Source: Acidimicrobiales bacterium
Lineage (GTDB): Bacteria; Actinomycetota; Acidimicrobiia; Acidimicrobiales; Aldehydirespiratoraceae
Length of the DNA stretch: 7,385 nt
Direction: 5' to 3'
Assembly (NCBI GenBank): GCA_021604885.1
Contig: BQJV01000155.1
Coordinates: 1 to 7,385, forward strand
This document shows, one piece after another, positions 6,600-7,385 of the stretch. The position numbers and the translations under genes were made by a program. Every line of letters starts with the position of its first letter. Positions within the stretch are counted from its first letter, which is position 1. The notes under the pieces were generated by a model. The model did no database searches, was not told the DNA's origin, and worked only from the letters and a program-made list of their open reading frames with translations.

Positions 6600-7385
6600 T
6601 CAGGAGGAGATCTTGTAGCGGACGGGAAGGTGCTTCGGCCCGACCACGAACGACGAGGCCACGTACGCCGGATCGCCCGCCCGTTCCATCGAATCCATAC
6701 GGGCTGCGAGCTGCTCGAGCAGGGCGGCGATGGAGGCGCGGGCCAGGTGTGCGCCGAGGCAGTAGTGCTCGGCCCAGCCGAAGCCGAGGTGCCGGTTGGG
6801 CGTTCGGCCGATGTCGAACCGGTCGGGGTCGTCGAACACCTCGGCGTCACGGTTCGCCGACGCGTAGAACAGCCCGAACCGGTCGCCCTTCTTGATCTCG
6901 TGCCCGTCGTAGACGAGGTCACGCGTGGCGGTGCGTTTCATGTAGTTCACGGGGGCGACGAAGCGCACGATCTCCTCGACCGCGGTCTTCATCAGGCTCG
7001 GATCGTCGCGCAGACGTTGAAGCTCACCGGGGTTGTCGAGGAACGCCTGGAAGGCGCCGGTGAGGGAGTGGCGGGTCGTGTCGTGGCCGGCGTTGAACAC
7101 GATGAGGTAGTAGCCCAGCGTCTCGATGTCGCCGAGGGGCTCGCCGTTGTCGAGCGTGGCGGTGGCGAGCATCGTCGCCAGGTCGTCGCGGGGGTTGGCC
7201 CGGCGGTCCTGGATGATCTCGTTGAACATCAGGTAGAAGTCCATGAAGAGGGCCTTCATGGCTTCGTCGCGGTCCTCGCCTTCGCGCTGCAGCTCGGGGT
7301 CGTCACCACCGAAGAGCTGGGTCGTCAGCTCGAGGAGCTTCTGTTCCTGGTCCGGCTCGATACCGAGGATGGTCGACAGCACCCG
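6600..7385 (-). CDS. Cytochrome P450, C-terminal two-thirds (partial)
   Basis: The visible 261 residues run off the right edge; bacterial P450s are usually about 400-420 residues, so roughly 150 N-terminal residues are missing. Numbering from the first full codon at 7385, the I-helix oxygen-activation motif is AGHDTT (99-104), the K-helix ExxR is Glu138-Arg141, the meander has PDRF (187-190), and the heme loop is FGWAEHYCLG (202-211) with Cys209 (codon 6761-6759) as the thiolate ligand, followed by AHLAR. The heme loop carries Ala205 where the family signature normally has Gly or Asp. The general style (APVNYMKRTATRD, HYCLGAHLARA) resembles actinobacterial class I P450s acting on terpenoid, steroid or fatty substrates. 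Such enzymes need ferredoxin and reductase partners; none is in view. The apparent start codon at 7382 is only a GTG inside the coding region, not the gene start. The next gene, the acyl-CoA ligase, follows after 7 nt. Confidence 0.95.
   Translation of the reverse strand, partial: RVLSTILGIEPDQEQKLLELTTQLFGGDDPELQREGEDRDEAMKALFMDFYLMFNEIIQDRRANPRDDLATMLATATLDNGEPLGDIETLGYYLIVFNAGHDTTRHSLTGAFQAFLDNPGELQRLRDDPSLMKTAVEEIVRFVAPVNYMKRTATRDLVYDGHEIKKGDRFGLFYASANRDAEVFDDPDRFDIGRTPNRHLGFGWAEHYCLGAHLARASIAALLEQLAARMDSMERAGDPAYVASSFVVGPKHLPVRYKISS

Noticed and set aside
5387..6895. Plus-strand open frame of 502 codons opposite the acyl-CoA ligase and P450
   Set aside because: It crosses the junction of two well-supported genes and has low-complexity composition with no family motif.
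6593..6922. N-terminal extension of the acyl-CoA ligase frame
   Set aside because: These 110 codons lie inside the P450 gene in a different frame and are Ser/Thr/Arg-rich without similarity; the ATG at 6592 has a good ribosome site.

Overview
This window is dense, GC-rich coding DNA with nine protein genes and very little intergenic space. Four points suggest a high-GC actinobacterium: strong G/C preference at third codon positions, paired FadE-type acyl-CoA dehydrogenases, a CYP/FadD pair, and what looks like a leaderless promoter. A marine or soil Acidimicrobiia-like lineage fits, but that is inference and cannot be fixed without a database search. I see no RNA gene, insertion sequence, CRISPR array or phage gene.

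Layout. Positions 1-2409 hold a minus-strand operon read right to left: nitroreductase-family flavoprotein, SnoaL/NTF2-like small protein, acyl-CoA dehydrogenase A, and the start of an NDP-forming acyl-CoA synthetase (CoA-binding domain) cut by the window edge. The first three genes overlap (11 bp, then an ATGA 4 bp overlap). The last is separated by 54 bp carrying a 27-nt near-perfect palindrome. A 64-bp divergent control region (2410-2473) follows. Positions 2474-4930 hold a plus-strand operon: phytanoyl-CoA dioxygenase-like Fe(II)/2-oxoglutarate oxygenase, acyl-CoA dehydrogenase B (TGATG overlap), and a small lipoprotein with a SecDF P1-head-like domain. It converges, with only 15 bp between stop codons, on a second minus-strand operon (4946-7385): a cytochrome P450 whose N-terminus lies beyond the window, then an AMP-forming acyl-CoA ligase.

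Taken together, the enzymes resemble a catabolic gene set for a branched, cyclic or isoprenoid carboxylic substrate. The P450 or the PhyH-like enzyme would hydroxylate, the AMP-forming ligase (and perhaps the NDP-forming synthetase) would make the CoA thioester, the two dehydrogenases would desaturate acyl-CoAs, and the SnoaL-like and nitroreductase-like proteins could handle ring, epoxide/hydratase or enone chemistry. The substrate cannot be read from the sequence. The most unusual gene is the stand-alone lipoprotein resembling one subdomain of the SecD translocase subunit. Other points of note are the palindrome at 197-223, interlocked divergent promoters at 2408-2436, and a non-consensus residue in the P450 heme loop.
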